This document shows, piece after piece, positions 1-11,400 of a DNA stretch of 64,000 nucleotides. Every line of letters begins with the position of its first letter. Positions within the stretch are counted from its first letter, which is position 1. The stretch is taken from assembly GCA_023101885.1 (NCBI GenBank), contig JALPQD010000304.1, positions 124,001 through 188,000 on the forward strand, written 5' to 3'. Both the position numbers and the translations under genes were made by a program. The notes beneath the pieces are model-generated. The model saw nothing but the letters and a program-made list of their open reading frames with translations. It made no database searches and was not told where the DNA came from. The DNA is from Typhlomys cinereus (taxonomy: Eukaryota > Chordata > Mammalia > Rodentia > Platacanthomyidae).

Positions 1-531
1 CACCACCAGCTAAAAACCAAGAGTTCACTACACAGGCACATGGGGGGATATTTCATATTCAAACCCTAGCAAGTATTTAACCATATAAGATGCTTCCATA
101 TTATAAAGCCAACATCTGGAGAATCGCTTCATGCATAGATCTTTGTATTTGTCCTTTGGCCTACTTTATAACAGTTATCTTCATGGTTTTATATCAGTTT
201 TGGACATTGCAAACCTATTTATCAGAAACACACTAAGGCAATATTTGTTCACTTGTTGGCAGGCGAACTTTCATATTATCCTATGTTTATTTTACATTTT
301 GATATTATAGTTCTATATCCTTACAAGCTTTTAGCATCCCTATGTTTACTAAAGTAATTTGCAACCTAACACATGCTACCGAAAATAATGCCATAAACAC
401 TATATGCAAAGTAATACCCATTAAACATAGACAATTTTACTCCCTGAGAGATAACAATGAAAGAAAGCTGACAACACAGCAGAGCAAGCAAGGTGGGTGA
501 GCGCAGAAAGAGAGACATGAAGGACTCTTAC

Positions 532-789
532 CCAGGCCTTGATTCTGCTGTTCCCACTCGATGGCGTCTGGTACCTGATAGGTGGCTCCTTCCAACAGGT
601 CCATGTTCCCCGGATCTATGCCGGGTTCCTGGGATGTGACCCCGGGGAGAGTAAACCCCGGGAGCTCAGTGTCGCTGTTGAAGTTCTCATCCAGGGAGTC
701 TGCATCTTTATCATCCTCATCTTCCTCCTCCTCTTCATCTTCTTCATCTTCATCTTCTTCATCCTCTTCATCCTCATCTTCATCTCCCT
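532..789 (-). CDS. Armh4: Armh4 exon 5: acidic tract and juxtamembrane region
   Basis: 258 bases (86 codons), phase 1 to phase 1. The acceptor is TTCCTTTTGTACAG before AGGGAGATG, and the donor is GTAAGAG (525-531). It begins with about 33 residues that are nearly all Glu/Asp, then DADSLDE, LPGFTLPGVTSQEPG, MDLLEGATYQVPDAIEWEQQNQGLG. The last part is the best-conserved segment of the window and lies just outside the membrane helix in the human protein. The next exon, expected to start with the second and third bases of a Val codon followed by a basic/amphipathic stretch and the helix, is not in the window. Confidence 0.92.
711..789. repeat. Trinucleotide-like tract coding the Glu/Asp run
   Basis: Plus-strand TCATCC/TCTTCC/TCATCT triplets, i.e. 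GAA/GAG/GAT on the coding strand, with no interruption other than Glu/Asp switches. Such tracts change length in whole codons, so this part of Armh4 is expected to vary between individuals and species. Confidence 0.85.
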
Positions 790-1486
790 CTGTACAAAAG
801 GAAATTGGAGAGCAACTTAAAGACATACACTGAGCATGTATACAAGTGAATCTTTTCAAATGACCCACGTATAACAATTGAACTTGCATTTAAAATCCAT
901 TTCAGTGATCAAACTTTCAGCCTCATAGTTATGCCAGATATACATGATGTTTATTGGAATTAAATAGAATTTAGGTACTATGAGATGTTATTAAAGTAAC
1001 ATATTTGCAAGCTGGGGAACATCCTCATTTTTGTTTTCTGGAAGTCACAAAAGGTTTATCTGTTAGAAATTACATTGACTTGGTTTTCTTTCTACAGGAA
1101 CCCCATTTTTGGGTCCTTCTTCCCCTGTGAAAGAGTAGTAGTCCAGGAGACTAGATAGAACTTTACATCCATGTTCTCAATCCCATGCCTAGGAGAACTG
1201 GAAGATGAGTTATATATCACAGGCGTCAGAACAGCAATAATGGGAAAATATCATCATCGTCACAAGAGTCAGCAGAACACTTTAAATGCAAAGGCTTGAA
1301 GGGGCATAAGGTCCCTAATTTGTTTGGATCCAGTGACATTTCAAATCTCCTCGTCACTGCGCATGCAATCCTAGATCCCCTGCCAAGTGTTTGGAGTCCA
1401 TTCTTCTCTCAGGTCTCCTCCCGAATGTCAACACAGCATTTACTATTCAGGGAACTCTTCTCGAAAGGCAGAGAAAACAAGGGAAC

Positions 1487-1709
1487 TGTCCTGGAGAGTT
1501 GCTTCAGGGGTTAAGAGTCTGCCTCAAAAGCAGAAGGACCTGAGTTCTGGACCCCGATTGTCATGTAAAAATGCCAGGCAAAAATGGCAACAGCCCGCAT
1601 TTCTGGTCCTGAAAGGCAGAGCATGGGAAACTCCAGAGCAAAGCAAGAGGAAGTAGAAAAATCCAGGATGATTCCCAAAGTCACTCTTGGACCTCTGCAG
1701 GCACACACA

Positions 1710-1787
<78 letters not shown>

Positions 1788-1839
1788 CTCTCTTTCTCTC
1801 TCTCTCTCTCATAACACACACACACACACACACACACAA
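1487..1839 (+). mobile_element. tRNA-headed SINE, older subfamily, with (CT)n(CA)n tail
   Basis: The head reads GGGGTTAAGAGTCTGCCTC, with the B-box region GACCTGAGTTCTGGACC. The body is TGCCAGGCAAAAATGGCAAC, ATCCAGGATGATTCCCAAAG and GGACCTCTGCAGGCACAC. The tail is (CT)n 1713-1810 then (CA)n 1815-1838. The first few bases of the head are degenerate. Confidence 0.8.
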
Positions 1840-3194
1840 AGCTGCTGATTCTAGATGACTTTCTCTACATCGTGTATTTCTTTTTTATTACTTAAAGTTA
1901 ACATTTAAAAATAATTTAAAATATTAACTCTTAACTAGTATGCAGCTCTGTGACAGAGTGCTTGCCCAAGGACACATTCATAAGGCTCTGAATTCAAACC
2001 ATAGACACACACACACAATGCGTTTGCTGTTTTTATATGAGCTTTAATCTTGTAGAATTTAGTGCATTCCACTATTCTGAAAGTCCAACAAATATGCATC
2101 AAATACCTAAAGCATGCTGTCTGAATGAGCCTTTAAGGGGATGATCCTCCCCGCAGGGGGGAACATACCAAACAAACAGAGGTAGCAGCAGGCACAGATC
2201 GCTTTGCTTTGATGAGAGCTGTCAAGAAAATAGAAAATGCCACAAGGTGCTGTGGTTTTAAACGGTGGGATTAAGGAAAGCTTTTCTGATAAGATAAAGT
2301 TTGAACAGTGAACCTACTCAAATAACAAGATCTATTGACTCACTGAGATCAGTGTCTACAGAGAAAGCTGTCCCAGTCGGGGAAGGGCAGCAACAGAAGC
2401 TGTGTGCACAGGCTGTGGTCAGAGAAGGGCTATGGGAGTGAGGGGCGAGGTGGATAAAGAACGTAGGAACTGAAGGTAGGGAGTCAGAAGGGGCCACCTC
2501 TGACTTCCAGGTCTTCAATACTCTGCCTATCATTTCGGAAAGGCTGTTTCAGAACAGAGACAGCACACTCAGAGGTTGTTAGAATCTAGAGAATGGTTCG
2601 TGGTACCTGGAACTAGGTGTGATCCAGAAGGCGTAAGAAGGGGTCAGATCTGGACTAAGTATTCCTAGAAAATTTAATGGTGGGATCTTGCTGATGCTTA
2701 TGATATGAGATACAGGAGCACGATCCCACATGACCAAAACAGGGGTTTAAGGATGAAGGGCTAAGTGGAGCATTTTACTTGGGACATATCACATGCTGAT
2801 TGTGTCTGTGTCACTCAAACGGAAAGGCTGAAAGTCAAAGCCAGGGATTAGATTTAGAGGTTTCCAAATTGTAAATATGTCAAGCCTCTGGACCAGCTGA
2901 GATGGCAAGAAGTTGTGTCGAGTCTGGAATGATCCATCCTTTAAAGGTTGGCCAGCAGGGGCAGCCCAGCTGAAAAGCCAGAAGTGACTGACAGTGGGAT
3001 GAGGAAGGGAGTGAAGGATTTCCCAGGGACTGACAGACTGAAATGTCCCTGTGCCTTTCACATTGGGTGTGTGTGTGGAGGGGGAGGGGAGGTGTCAGTG
3101 GCCTTGACAAAAGATTTTCCTATGGAATTTTAGGATCCAAAGCAAGATTGGAATAGTTAAAAAAAAAAAAAATTCAGCCAACAGCAATTTGGCT

Positions 3195-3292
3195 GAATAG
3201 ACTGAGTTCAGAATGACCTTTAACTCCTGGACCTCCTGCCACGCCTTCCCAAGTGCTGAGATTATGGTTGGATACCACCATGTCCAGCTTTC
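3195..3292 (-). mobile_element. B1-like SINE fragment
   Basis: Reverse 7SL-derived signature: AACTCCTGGACCTCCTGCCA and AAGTGCTGAGATTATGGTTG with TACCACCATGTCCAGC. Confidence 0.65.
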
Positions 3293-3394
3293 CTCAAATA
3301 ATTGGGATAATCCCTGATAGTTCTTTACATGATCTGCCTAAGATTTAGTTAGAGAGAGATACTGGGTAGTGGTTTGGTATGCCTTGGTCTGATA

Positions 3395-3487
3395 TTTTAA
3401 AAGATTTTTTTTTCCAGTGCTAGGGATAAATTCAGGATCTTGCACATGTTAGACAAGTATTCAACTACTGAGTTACAGCCTCAGCAC
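3395..3487 (-). mobile_element. ID-type SINE fragment
   Basis: Reverse ID head: CAGTGCTAGGGATAAATTCA, ACAAGTATTCAACTACTGAG. Confidence 0.55.
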
Positions 3488-3504
3488 TTAAATTTGGTTT
3501 GTAG

Positions 3505-3905
3505 TTGTATGTTAGATTCAGGTGTCCACTTGACAGTTGCAGGCTCTTTGGGGTACAGCTGTGAATTACTAGGGTGAACCCATGAACAGAAGATCTTTGG
3601 GTGATTGTGTAATTGATGTGGAAGAGCCAATTCATAGTGTGTGGTGCTTTCCAGTGGCGGAGAGAATTAAAGGAAGTGCAAAGCGGAGGGACTTGCCTTC
3701 TCTTGCCCTGTGTGACTGGCCATATTAAGTCCTCTATTGGCCTGTGGCTGCCTTCTCTGCCACCACTGCCACTGCTACTGCTCTTGACTGACATCAGAGA
3801 CCAGCTTTTTGAGCCTGTGACTGTTCATTGCTGCCATCAGAGCCTAGTGTCTTTGATCTCCTTGCTATTCGAGACAGTGGAGCCTCATCGAGACAGTGGA
3901 GCCCA
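3505..3905 (+). mobile_element. Old interspersed repeat, CAACTTGACA family (diverged)
   Basis: It opens TCAGGTGTCCACTTGACAG and continues GTGTAATTGATGTGGAAGAG, parallel to the better copies at 21.8, 50.9 and 60.5 kb. Right boundary uncertain. Confidence 0.4.
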
Positions 3906-4189
3906 ATCTCTCAGCCCTCCAGCAAGATCGAGGTTTGAGACTTTCTGGGGATCCTTCTGTCGTCTGAAATATTCAGTACAAGAACTAAGCAGCTACCATT
4001 GGACTAGACTGATTTTATTTGAGAGTTAAATATATATATACCATTCCCTCCAGAAACAATTCCTTGAGTAAACAATATATACTACTGGGAAGAAGGGAAG
4101 ACTTTGATGTACCTGTGAAACAAGATAAGAAAATCTACTTTTTTTACTACTAATTTCACGATAGCAAGAAGCAACTTTGAAAGTTTACC

Positions 4190-5197
4190 ATGTATTCGTG
4201 TGTGTGTTCACACACATATACTCACATGTGGGGGTTGTCAGGCCCAAAGCCTGCTCTCTGGATGATACATTAGCATCTGAAATGGGCTGTTACTAGGGGC
4301 TCCTTCCCTGGGAAGTTGAGTTTGCTTCTTGTCTGCAAGACACTGGCAGGCCTAACTCCTTCCCTTGGAAGTAGAGTTTACCTCTAGTCTGTTCTTGGAT
4401 AGCTTTTGTTTCTCTTAGAAACTGGCTGGGCTGTTCCTCCCCCAACAGTTCCTCCCTGCTTCTCTGAGATATGCTAATTCACAGACCAGGTAACTCTGTT
4501 TCGAGGCATACATTGTCCATTCTCTTCTAGCAACAAGGTGCCATGCCTGTTTATTGGCGACATCATGTCTGGTCCCACAGCAAGTAGATGTCACTCCTGC
4601 CTTTTCTTTGTTAACTGGAATGCATATGTTTTACATAATCCTGTAATGAATTTGGTCCTGCTCTTCTTTGATGTTTTCCTGAATTTGGCCCTGCTCCTTG
4701 ATTGTTTTCCTATAAATACTCATGTATGGTACAATAAAGTTGGCTTGGATGATAGAGGACATCCTAGGCTCCCTCTGACCCAATACCTGATCAATTCCTA
4801 CTGCTCCCACTTCTGTTTCCTGCATGTAAGTCTGGGTTTACGCTGGTTCGTGGGCCCGGACACTCACATGCACATGAAGGTACACATTTGCTTGTGCAGG
4901 AGTATACAGGCACATATGTGCACGTGGGAGGAGAGAGGCCAGAGGACAACCTCAGATGTCACCCTCAGGTTCTGTCTACTATTTTTTGTTTCTTGAGACA
5001 TAGTGCTTCACTAGCCTGAAGCCCTCCAAGTAGCCTATACTAGCTGGTCAGTAAGTCCCAGGGAACCATTTATCTCTGTCTTCCAGGCTTGAGTGCATGA
5101 CACACACAACAGTTTTACACTTCTTCTGAGGATTAAATAGGATCCTCCTGTTCACAAGGCAAGCACTTTTTCAGCTGAACTCTCCCCAGCCCTGATA
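4190..5197 (-). mobile_element. Old tRNA-headed SINE or composite repeat split by the LTR
   Basis: CA/TG-rich flanks on both sides of the LTR continue one another. The right part has GAGGCCAGAGGACAACCTC, then a long stretch ending AAGCACTTTTTCAGCTGAACT and CTCCCCAGCCC, the reverse of a tRNA-derived head. Family not named. Confidence 0.5.
4227..4862 (+). mobile_element. Solo LTR, probably ERVK-type
   Basis: It begins TGTGGGGGTTGTCAGGCC and ends GGGCCCGGACA, so it has TG...CA termini. A CCTATAAATACTC TATA box (about 4710-4722) is followed by an AATAAA signal (about 4732-4737), which sets the plus orientation. The 6-bp flanks CTCACA (4221-4226 and 4863-4868) form a target-site duplication. About 636 bases; no internal retroviral genes are adjacent, so it is a solo LTR left by recombination. 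The class is inferred from duplication size and ends. Confidence 0.7.
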
Positions 5198-5614
5198 GTC
5201 ATTTTTAATATTAGTAAACTTATTGACCATGCATGAGACAGTAGCTATAGAAAAGGAATGAGGTTTCTGTTAGAATCTACTTTGATTCTGTAGTTATGTT
5301 TTCTGTCATAATACATTCTGTTTTATGTATCCACCGCCATTTTGAAGCTATGACACATTTCAAGGTGCATATTATTTGTTTCCTGATGCAGCTAACAATG
5401 GAACACTGATGATAGTTACAGGTCAGTGACAAAAGAGGGGTTTTTCCCTTTTCTACTATGTGCAAAAGAGTGTATTTTATAGAAGTTTGATCCAGGAAGG
5501 CAGAAAACTATTGAAATAATGAAAGAATAGTTTTTTCCTCTATTGGGTCATCAATAATACAAATGCAGTTATTGCATCAGCAGTGTTTGCTATCGTCGAG
5601 TAAGTGGGAAGATA

Positions 5615-5634
5615 GCAGACAGACAGACAGACAA

Positions 5635-5688
<54 letters not shown>

Positions 5689-5692
5689 GATA
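5615..5692. repeat. (GACA)n(GATA)n microsatellite
   Basis: Four GACA units, then about 14 GATA units with one break; more CATA/CAGA units follow to 5755. Confidence 0.95.
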
Positions 5693-6054
5693 GATGGAGA
5701 GAGACAGATCCGATATACATACATACACACATAGACAGGCAGACAGACAGAGACAAAAACATTTGTAGATCTCATGGGAGAGAGAAGCATTTAACAAATA
5801 GGTAGCACACATTCATCTGAAAAACCTTATAACAAGCACAAAGGCAACTGACAAAAGCAACAGATGTAAAAATAAACCAGCATTCTTCTAGCCATCAAAA
5901 CATCAACCAGTATAATCAAGAGAAACTATTATCTACTAACACCCCTTGCAATTCCTTGCCGTAAATGCTCAGCAAATAAAACTGTGTCCCAAACCATAAC
6001 AGAATCCCTGATATGCACTTAAAGAAAGAATTCATTCCAAAAAATACTAGTGTC

Positions 6055-6861
6055 AGTCTGGAGAGATAGCCCAGAAGTTAAAGTGCTTGCTACACAAGCA
6101 AAATGACTGGAGTTCAGATCCCAAGTGCCATAAATTCAGGACTGGTAAGCTTCGTGCCTTTTTGTAATTCCAGCCTCAGAAATCAGAACTTGGAAATCCC
6201 CAGAGCAAGCTGGTTAGATACACTAGCCCAAGTTCTGGCTTTGATTAAAAATACAGAAAAAAAGGAGGCGGTAAGATTGTAGGAGCCTAAAGATAAGGAG
6301 GAGCAATGACATGCAAAATACTCCACACAAGTTAGGGCCAAAGTAATCACAATAGGACTTTGTATGACTTGCACAATTACTAACATATGATTGATCCCCC
6401 AAAAGCTAGCATGGATTACAGGCACTACGATCCTTAGAGACAAGGGATTGACAGCCACAATAGTGTTTCTGTACTAAAGGGGAACACAAAAAAGAGCTCT
6501 AGGCAATGCTACTGAGTCCTTACACCTCATCAGAAAAGGAGGACACAGAGGAAAGTTTGACATGCACAGTAAAGGATGCTCCAGGAATGGGGGAGGAGGG
6601 GGCACTGGGAGAAAGGGGGGGAAGGAAGAGGAAAAGGGGGGAGGGAACAAGGGGATCCAGGGAGGAGTGGAGGAGGGAGGAGAACGGGGTATCTATCAAG
6701 TGTGTATGAGTGGAAAAAAATTTTTTAAAAAAGAAAAAAAATACAGAAAAAGGTGGAAGAGTGATCAAGGATGACTCCTAATATGACCTTGGGCCTCCAC
6801 ATGTACACACGCATGTACACACACATGTGCACACACACACACACACACACACACATGCTCC
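6055..6861 (+). mobile_element. Older SINE interrupted by L1
   Basis: The head is TCTGGAGAGATAGCCCAGAAG (6058-6078); the body reaches AAAAATACAGAAAA, is broken by the L1 at 6262-6736, and resumes with AGGTGGAAGAGTGATCAAGGATGA and a (CA)n tail. It is the older relative of the window's main SINE family. Confidence 0.65.
6262..6736 (+). mobile_element. L1 3' end (3' UTR only), inserted in a SINE
   Basis: It starts GGAGGCGGTAAGATTGTAGG and carries the family's 3' UTR: CACTACGATCCTTAGAGACA, the TACACCTCATCAGA block, a G-rich polypurine stretch (6590-6690) and the end block GTATGAGTGGAAAAAAA. It is flanked by a duplication of AAAAATACAGAAAAA (near 6247-6261 and 6737-6751). Confidence 0.85.
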
Positions 6862-7109
6862 CAATGCATAAAAATATGCATGCACATACTCACAAATACA
6901 TGAAAATGGAAAAAGCAAAAAAGCATTTTTAAAAATTCCACAGTAATGCTTTCTGAATTTTTCAATTCTGCTTGAATAACCCGCAGTTACATTTTTGTTT
7001 ATCTGAACCTCAAATATACATGTGGGTCAAGATAAATTATATGCACACAAACACACACATTATTCCTGATAAGGACAGCACGCACACACAAAAAAAGAAA
7101 AAAAAAAAA

Positions 7110-7475
7110 AAAGGCTAAAAAGAAGAGCCAGTGAGTAAGGATGCTTGCTATGCAGGTATGACGACTGCTTGCTATGCAGGTATAACGACCTGATTCAGAC
7201 ACTAGCACCCATTTAGAAAGCTGTACATGATCCCATATGCCTATAACCCCAGCACTGTGGGGAGGTAGACACAAACAGGAAGATTGCTGGGGCTTGCTGG
7301 CCACTACACTAGCTCCAAGATCCAGTGAGAGCCCCGGCCTCAAAGGAGTAAGGCAAAGAATAAAAGAGCAGGACACCCAATGTCTTCCTTTGACTTCTAC
7401 CTATATTTGCAATAAGGTGCGCACCTACACTACAGACACATACACACACACACACACACACAGAAAATAATTAAA
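7110..7475 (+). mobile_element. Composite tRNA-headed SINE with B1-like middle
   Basis: Head near GAGCCAGTGAGTAAGGATGC, with a 23-base unit (TGCTTGCTATGCAGGTATRA) duplicated. The middle is TATAACCCCAGCACTGTGGG and TCCAGTGAGAGCCCCGGCCT, the end CA-rich. Confidence 0.65.
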
Positions 7476-8211
7476 TCTCTAAAAGAAACAAATTGCTCTT
7501 GGTTTGTAGCAGATGTAACTTGTATGTCAACACTCTCTAGCTCAAAGGGCTCAAAGATTTAATGCCGTGTTTGTGCAGATAACCCACTGAAAACACCTGG
7601 ACCTGGAAAGGCTCAGAGAGTGGAGCCTGTGACATTTCTTCTGATCTTATTTCCTGGTGCATCCTCAGACACGGTCCATCTTTCTCCAGGTTGATTGACA
7701 CCGATCATTACATTAGTCCAAACCTCAAAGGAGAGACCAGCTCTCAAAGGTGAGGTGGGGAATGCTGGTTCTGAGTAACCCTCTCTCCTGACAGGCACAA
7801 TCTGCCCACCAAACTGTGCTGTCCCCACTCCCAAACACAACACATGCTGCAGAAAGCCCCTTTTCTTGTTGAACCAGCATCTCTTAGAAAGCTGGGAACC
7901 CCACTGAGTTCAGGATGCAGGGTCAGCTATCAAACTAAGGTTCTTAGCTATAAAACCACCAGCTTGGTCCACCCCGTCCTTGCCAAATCCAAGGCACTTA
8001 GATTGATGTGACCACCTTGCCGACACTCAATCATCAGTAAGTCTCATATCCACCAATAGTAAGAAGAAGAAAAAGAATCTGATTTGTTACTTCAGTCAAA
8101 AAGCTAACTTAGGTACCTGCACAGGAGACCACTATGCACGCAACAGAAACCAGGGCATGACTCCACTTCAGACAGCTGTGATGGAGATGAGCCAAAATCT
8201 AAGAGTGGAAA

Positions 8212-8440
8212 GTGTAAGGCAGGGGATAGAGCTCTGCTGGTTAGAGCACTTGCCTAGTATGCATGCAGCCTTGGGTTTGGGTCTCTGCACCATATAACCC
8301 AGGGTGGTAGTACTGCCTATAATCTCAGCACTCAGGAGGTGGAGGTAGGGAATCAGAAATTCACAGTCATCCTGGGCTCTATAGACAGTTTGAAGCCACC
8401 CTGGGCTATACAACACCCTGTCCAAAAAAAAAAAAAATGA
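8212..8440 (+). mobile_element. B4-type SINE (ID head plus B1-like tail)
   Basis: Head GAGCACTTGCCTAGTATGCA, then ATAATCTCAGCACTCAGGAG, CCCTGGGCTATACAACACCC and poly-A. Confidence 0.75.
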
Positions 8441-8982
8441 CAATTTGTAAAACATTAAACAGCAATGTCAGGAGTGTCAGGTGGCTGAAAGATGTTGTTG
8501 ATAAATGGTATGTCCAGAGCTCAACTAGAGAAATGTCCTGTTACAAGTGGCAGAGAGGGAAAAAATGTGTCTAGACAGTTCCCTCTCTAACCCAGTTTCA
8601 TCTGTCTGGCTTCTCCCTGACAGAACGTCTCATCAGCTACTCCATAACTCACATCAGCACTTCGTACTTACACTGAGCTCTTCTTCTGAGGATTTCAAGC
8701 TTTGCAGGTATAATCCTCCAAAATTCTATTGTTGGCTGAACAGGGAAGCAACTTATACGCCATGTTTTCCTTCCAAGCTGCTGGTCAATAGCTACCTTAG
8801 GCGTTCAAGCTCAACAGAGCTTAAAACAAGCTGGTTTGAAGCCATAATTTTTGCCTCTCTAGGTGTGGTCCTGTGTTTGCTTGCCCACTTACAAACATAT
8901 CTGTCCATATTATCAAAAATAAGCTTTAATTTTGCTCAGACTAGTTTGCTACAAAGTCTGTGGGCTGTTTCAAAAGTAGCCC

Positions 8983-10453
8983 CCCCGCCAGGATGTGGAG
9001 AGAAGGGAACTCTCCTACATTGCTGGTGGGAATGCCGGCTCATACAACCACTTTGGCGAGCCATCTGGCGATTCTTAAAAAGTTAAAGATTGAAATGCCA
9101 TATGAACCTGCTATTCCACTGTTGGGAATAATCCCCCATATAGCAAAAAATTCATCTCGATAGCACAAGCACAATCATGTTCATAGTAGCACTGTTTACA
9201 ATAGCAAAGTCATGGAATCAACCCAAATGCCCAACAGTTGATGAGTGGATAAAGAAAATATGGTACATTTATACAATAGAATACTACTCAGCCATCAAAA
9301 ATGATGAATTAATGAAATTTGCCAGGAATGGATGGAATTAGAAAAAATTATGTTGAGTGAAGTATCCCAGACACAGAAAATTAAGCACCATATGTACTCC
9401 CTAATAGGTGGATCCTAGTACCAAACCCACTTAGTGACACACTCAAAGATAAATCTCTGTAATACCTACAGTAATTGCAAAGATTATAAGCAGAGAGGGA
9501 AAGAGAAGGAGGGCCCTGCCAGAAGCAAGGAGAGAGGGGATCATGCTACAGCAGAGATAATAGGCCACCATCAAGGACTGCAAGTAAGTAATGAGACATC
9601 TGGTTGGGCTCACAGACTCTCCTTACTGGTCACTTGTGTCTGATGGGGTATGATCTCACCAGAAAGGGAGGGCATACAGTCTGGCAGATAGAAGGTAACC
9701 ATCCTGAAAATGGGAGACTGAACCCCCCCCCACAGCAGTATCCTACTCTTATTCCATCTACCTTTGAATCTACTCTTATAGCATTTTATCTCTGGCCAAG
9801 GGGGTGATATCCAATACCATCAGAATGGAGCCAAGGGCGGTGCAGGAGCAGCAAAACTGAAAAAAAAAATTAACAAACCATAATTCAGAAAATCAGAGAC
9901 TCTACATCAACCACCTGGAACCAGGCCAGCCTAATCTCTCCCCATCCTAAAGCTCAGGGAAATTTGCGGAAGAGGGGGTGGAAAGATTGTGAGAGCCTAA
10001 AGATGGGGAAGAGCAACGATATGCAAGATATTCCATACAAGTTGAGGCCGAAGTAATCATAATGGGACTTTGCATGACTGCGCAATGACCAACATGTCAT
10101 TGAACCCCCAAAGGCTACCACGGATCACAGGCACTACGATCCTTAGAGGCAAGGGATTAACAGCCACAATAGTGTTTCTTTACTAAAGGAGAACACAAAA
10201 AAGAGCTCTAGGCAATGCCAGTGAGTCTTTACACCTCATCAGAGAGGAGGACCCAGAGGGAAGTTTGACATGCACAGTAAAGGATGCTCTAGGAATGGGG
10301 GTGGAGCACTGGGAGAAAGGGAGGGAGGGAGGAAAGGAAGGGGAAAAGGGGGAAGGGAGCAAGGGGATCCAGGGAGGGGTGGAGGGAGGGAAGGGAATGG
10401 GGTACTTATCAACTTTGTATGAGTGGAAGAAATAAATAAAACACAAATTTAAA
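8983..10453 (+). mobile_element. L1 fragment: ORF2 C-terminus plus full 3' UTR
   Basis: This is the longest L1 piece in the window. It opens with the end of ORF2: frames near 8990-9160 read GTLLHCWWECRLIQPLWRAIW and LKIEMPYEPAIPLLGIIP, the usual ORF2 C-terminal region, broken by at least one frameshift. The 3' UTR follows, with the G-rich tract at 10290-10400 and the end TTTGTATGAGTGGAAGAAATAA then an A-rich tail. It is 5' truncated and not functional. A younger SINE inserted into its tail. Confidence 0.88.
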
Positions 10454-10465
10454 AAAAAGTAGGCC

Positions 10466-10759
10466 TCGGGGCTGAAGAGGTGGCTCAGGGGTTAAGCCTC
10501 TGCCTTGCAGGCAGAGGGTCCTGAGTTCGGATCCTAGACCCCACGTATAGACGCTGGCGGAGGCAGGGACAGCCTGTGTTTCCGGTCCTGGTAGGGCGGA
10601 GCCTGTGAATCCCAGGGCAGAGTAAACGAGGAGGTGGAGGTGTCTATGTTGCTTCCCAAATTCGCCCGTGGTTCTACACACACATACATACATACACGCA
10701 CATACACACACGTGCACACACGCATACACACACAATTGAATAAATAATAAAAATTTTTT
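10466..10759 (+). mobile_element. SINE, younger subfamily, inserted in L1 tail
   Basis: Head GGGGCTGAAGAGGTGGCTCA, then the younger body: CCACGTATAGACGCTGGCGG, GTAGGGCGGAGCCTGTGAAT, AATTCGCCCGTGGTTCTACA, CA-rich run and CAATTGAATAAATAATAA. It is flanked by AAAAAGTAGGCC (10454-10465 and 10760-10771). Confidence 0.88.
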
Positions 10760-11081
10760 AAAAAGTAGGCCCCCACCAAAGATGTTCAGAGTCTCTAACT
10801 TAGACCTTTCTACAGGTTCAGCCAATGCACTCAGGACTAACATAAGCAAGCTGTACTGAATGCCTCATGAAGAGAGAGAACCAGAACAGGAACATGCTTC
10901 CCCAGCTCATCCTATCTGTCTGTCCCTCTAAACAGCATCTCTCCTGTACTCTCTGCCATCTTGAGGTAGTAATGATTCAATTGTTTTGCTCACCATTTCC
11001 TATGAATTCATTCATTTTATGTGCCAAAAGAAAAAAAAATCTCTTTTCTGTCTTTTTTTTTTTATTTTAGGAGGACAAGGA

Positions 11082-11400
11082 GATTTTTATTCCAGCTTAC
11101 AATTTCAGCAGCAGAGTTACCAACAGGGAAAGAGGGAACTGGTCACACCGTATCCAGAGCCAAGAGCAGAGGGCAAGGACTGACACTGCTCTCCAGCTGT
11201 CAATCATGCCCGCTCGCCAGGACTGCTAACCTGCTCTCTCCATCTCAACTACTTGCCCAGGGCATAGTACCACTCACCATGAGCCAAAGCCTCCCACATC
11301 ATTTATGCCATTAGACAATCTCCCTGCAGACTTGCTGCAGGTCTGCCTTAACTGAGCAACTTTTTATAGGTGCGCCCAAAGACTTATATCTGAAGTACCA
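11082..11400 (-). mobile_element. Old interspersed repeat, CAACTTGACA family
   Basis: Reverse copy: GATTTTTATTCCAGCTTACA, then ACTTGCCCAGGGCATAGTAC, CATTAGACAATCTCCCTGCA and GTGCGCCCAAAGACT. Family class unresolved. Confidence 0.55.

Noticed and set aside
437..531. Extension of the exon 5 frame past 532
   Set aside because: This is intron: a consensus GTAAGAG donor follows the base at 532 and similarity to ARMH4 stops there.
1713..1838. Possible CRISPR-like or satellite array
   Set aside because: It is the dinucleotide tail of a SINE; no spacers.
8547..9086. 179-codon plus-strand frame
   Set aside because: Its last third is the L1 ORF2 C-terminus read through the truncation point; the first part is unique DNA with no similarity I recognise.
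10500..10530. tRNA gene suggested by box A/B-like sequence
   Set aside because: These motifs belong to SINE heads repeated throughout the window, with degenerate stems and no terminator run in the right place.
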